Origin: G021776435 sp046756245
Lineage (GTDB): Bacteria; Pseudomonadota; Alphaproteobacteria; Caulobacterales; Parvularculaceae
Direction: 5' to 3'
Length of the DNA: 6,438 nt
Assembly: GCA_046756245.1 (NCBI GenBank)
Contig: JBHHVZ010000127.1
Location: forward strand, 1-6,438
A program made the translations under genes and the position numbers. Shown here one piece after another: positions 4,912 through 6,438 of this stretch. Every line of letters starts with the position of its first letter. Position 1 is the stretch's first letter. The notes under the pieces were generated by a model. That model searched no databases. It was not told the DNA's origin and worked only from the letters and a program-made list of their open reading frames with translations.

Positions 4912-6438
4912 GCGCCGGGCTCAGGCAGCGACGGCGCGCCCGAAGACGATATTGAAGACGACATTGAAGACGCGCTCGTCGAAGGCCTCGAAGACGCTGT
5001 CGATGACGCAGTTGAGGATAGGATCGGCGGCGAGATCGAAAACAGCGTCGAGGACTCCGTGGAAAGCGACATTGAAGACAGCCTAGAAGATACGCTGGCG
5101 GACAGTCTCGAGGATTCGATCGAAGAGGACGTCATTGACAAGAGCGGGCCGGGCGGCGGCGATCTTGAAGACGAAATCGAGGACGCCGTCGAGGAAAAAA
5201 TAAAAAGCGACGTAGAAGACAAGAGCGGCCCGGACGAAAAATTCGAAGACGAAATCGAGGATCGGATCGACGATGAAGTCGAGGATCGCAGCGGGCCAAG
5301 CGGCGGCGCGGAGGACGGCGTCGATGGGGACGTCGCCGCCGAAGCGGAAGAAGACGCCGAAGACCGCCGGGAGGATGAAGATTCGAAAGACGATGATCCG
5401 GAGGCTTTATTCGATAACTCCGGAAGCGGATCGTTCTCAAGCGGATCGGGTTCGCAAGAAGAACAAGAAAACGCCGGCGATGGCGGCGCGCATGAAGACG
5501 AAAGCGCCGGCGAAAACGGAGACGAAGACAACAGCGGAAGCGGAAGCAGCAACAGCGGCCGCAATGATGATGATGACGAGGACGAGGAGTCCGAGGACGA
5601 GGAGTCCGAACACAACGAACCGTCGCGCGACGCCGTAATTGAATCGTTTGAGTTAGACTTCGACGATGACGGTAACGCGGTGATCGGAAATGAATGGCTC
5701 GTTCTGATCAATGCAGATGCGCTTGCTGCTTTGTCCGACCGCGGATACGCAGCGCAACGCGTCAAGGCGCTGAACAGCCTCGATCTCATTCTCGCGCGCA
5801 TAACGCCACCCGAAAGCGTCAGTTTCAAAGAGGCATCGAACGACATCGCCGCCGTCGCCCCTGACGCCGAAATTGACTACAACCACCTCTATAGGGCGGA
5901 AGGCGCGTCGGAAAGAAACGATCGCCCCGAGGCGGCGTCCGATATTTTCGATGATTTCCGTCTTCCCGACGGCGGCGCGGCGGTAACGATCGGCCTCGTC
6001 GACACGCGCATCGACGTCGACCACCCCGCCCTCGCCGACGCCGCAATCACCTCGGCCGACTTCGTGCCTTATGACGCGCCACGGCCGAGCGAACACGGCA
6101 CGGCGATAGCCTCGATTTTGGCGGGCGAGGATAGCGTCTATCGCGGCGTCGCGCCGAATGCCAAACTCTTCGCTGCGTCAGTATTCTTCAAGACGCCGAC
6201 GAATGCTGAGGCGGCGACGACGGCGAGCCTCGTGCGCGCGCTCGACTGGCTCTCCGGCGAAGGCGTCCACATCGTGAATATGAGCATGACCGGGCCGCCC
6301 AACGCCGTTCTGGAAGCGGCGATCCTGCGCGCAAATTCAAAGGGAATGACCGTCGTCGCCGCGGTCGGCAATGACGGCCCGGCGGCCGCGCCCCGCTTTC
6401 CCGCCGCCTATCCGGCCGTTATCGCCGCAACCGCCGTC
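4792..6438 (+). CDS. Secreted subtilisin-like serine protease (S8) with acidic repeat region, 3' end outside window
   Basis: The frame is open for 549 codons to the window edge. ATG 4792 is the only plausible start, with no strong Shine-Dalgarno (AGGA lies 17 nt away). Domains in order: signal peptide (residues 1-40, hydrophobic LLAAAFAAALAYGFFA, possible cleavage after ARA); acidic tetrapeptide repeats (53-169); a Ser/Gly/Asp/Glu-rich linker (170-282); an inhibitor_I9-like propeptide (about 284-366, WLVLINADAL to NHLYR); and the subtilisin fold from about 395. The catalytic residues seen are D404 (GLVDTR), H435 (EHGTAIAS) and oxyanion N527 (AVGNDGP). The GTS-type serine lies beyond the edge, so activity cannot be confirmed. 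The usual glycine after Asp-Thr is Arg406. It is probably a periplasmic, surface or exported endopeptidase under control of the divergent ECF sigma factor. Confidence 0.93.
   Translation, partial: MVNAPNSPFRKHLLAAAFAAALAYGFFADGPVPAFEVARAAPGSGSDGAPEDDIEDDIEDALVEGLEDAVDDAVEDRIGGEIENSVEDSVESDIEDSLEDTLADSLEDSIEEDVIDKSGPGGGDLEDEIEDAVEEKIKSDVEDKSGPDEKFEDEIEDRIDDEVEDRSGPSGGAEDGVDGDVAAEAEEDAEDRREDEDSKDDDPEALFDNSGSGSFSSGSGSQEEQENAGDGGAHEDESAGENGDEDNSGSGSSNSGRNDDDDEDEESEDEESEHNEPSRDAVIESFELDFDDDGNAVIGNEWLVLINADALAALSDRGYAAQRVKALNSLDLILARITPPESVSFKEASNDIAAVAPDAEIDYNHLYRAEGASERNDRPEAASDIFDDFRLPDGGAAVTIGLVDTRIDVDHPALADAAITSADFVPYDAPRPSEHGTAIASILAGEDSVYRGVAPNAKLFAASVFFKTPTNAEAATTASLVRALDWLSGEGVHIVNMSMTGPPNAVLEAAILRANSKGMTVVAAVGNDGPAAAPRFPAAYPAVIAATAV
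4948..5298 (+). repeat. Coding tandem repeat: acidic tetrapeptides in three blocks ending (K/R)SGP
   Basis: The 12-bp coding units specify x-(I/V/L)-E/D-D. Block 1 (4948-5142) has aliphatic residues at every fourth position from 54 to 114, 16 units without a slip. Block 2 (5161-5232) has them at 125, 129, 133, 137 and 141. Block 3 (5233-5298) has hydrophobic residues at 151, 155, 159 and 163. The blocks end KSGP, KSGP and RSGP. Neighbouring DNA units are similar but not identical (for example GAAGACGATATT and GAAGACGACATT), so the protein pattern looks selected rather than a recent slippage product. Confidence 0.9.
5299..5637 (+). other. Low-complexity acidic Ser/Gly linker in the protease
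   Basis: Residues 170-282 are rich in Asp, Glu, Ser and Gly, including NSGSGS-type runs and a stretch of DDDDEDEE character near 259-266. The segment is almost certainly disordered. With the preceding repeats, about 101 of 240 residues (44-283) are acidic and only about 13 basic by my count. Confidence 0.8.

Noticed and set aside
5521..5610. Simple DNA repeat of GAT/GAC/GAG triplets as a possible slippage hotspot
   Set aside because: The codons are mixed (GAT, GAC, GAA, GAG) and the frame is kept, so it is best explained as acidic coding sequence.
5273..5638. 121-codon plus-strand frame rich in Lys, Thr and Arg
   Set aside because: It is an out-of-frame shadow of the protease linker with low-complexity composition and no motif.
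4767..5846. 359-codon serine-rich open frame on the minus strand
   Set aside because: It is the antisense of the acidic repeat: GAN codons for Asp/Glu read back as serine and leucine type codons. The plus frame has a signal peptide, propeptide and catalytic motifs.

Overview
The window looks like chromosomal DNA of a GC-rich, probably alphaproteobacterial, facultatively aerobic organism. This is inferred from codon choice, from an ECF sigma / membrane anti-sigma / S8 protease cluster of a kind I associate with that class, from GGAAT-N16-CGTT type promoters, and from a FixK/FNR-like site. I cannot name the genus.

Two unrelated modules are present. The left half (1-3060, minus strand) is a complete anaerobic ribonucleotide reductase operon. 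It holds nrdD (class III reductase with ATP-cone and glycyl-radical domain) and nrdG (radical-SAM activase), which overlap by 4 nt (ATGA). Upstream of nrdD lies a regulatory region with two NrdR-box-like sequences whose centres are 31 bp apart. A FixK/FNR-type palindrome sits between them, so dNTP-level and oxygen-level control may converge there.

Between the modules, 3060-3383 holds one doubtful small ORF and two hairpins without T-tracts.

The right half (3384-6438) is an ECF sigma-factor system. The sigma gene and its single-pass anti-sigma gene lie on the minus strand, 1 nt apart. Divergently on the plus strand is a large secreted subtilisin-like (S8) protease gene, which runs off the right edge before the catalytic Ser. 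The 126-bp intergenic region contains two back-to-back ECF-type promoters, GGAAT-N16-CGTC toward the sigma gene and GGAAT-N16-CGTT toward the protease. This suggests that one sigma factor drives both itself and the protease. The sigma promoter lies so close to its ATG that the mRNA should be nearly leaderless.

The most unusual item is the protease N-terminus. After the signal peptide comes an unbroken run of 16 acidic tetrapeptides with an aliphatic residue at exactly every fourth position. Two shorter blocks follow, all three blocks ending in (K/R)SGP, and then a Ser/Gly/Asp/Glu linker. By my count about 100 of 240 residues here are acidic. Only after this region do the propeptide and catalytic domain begin.
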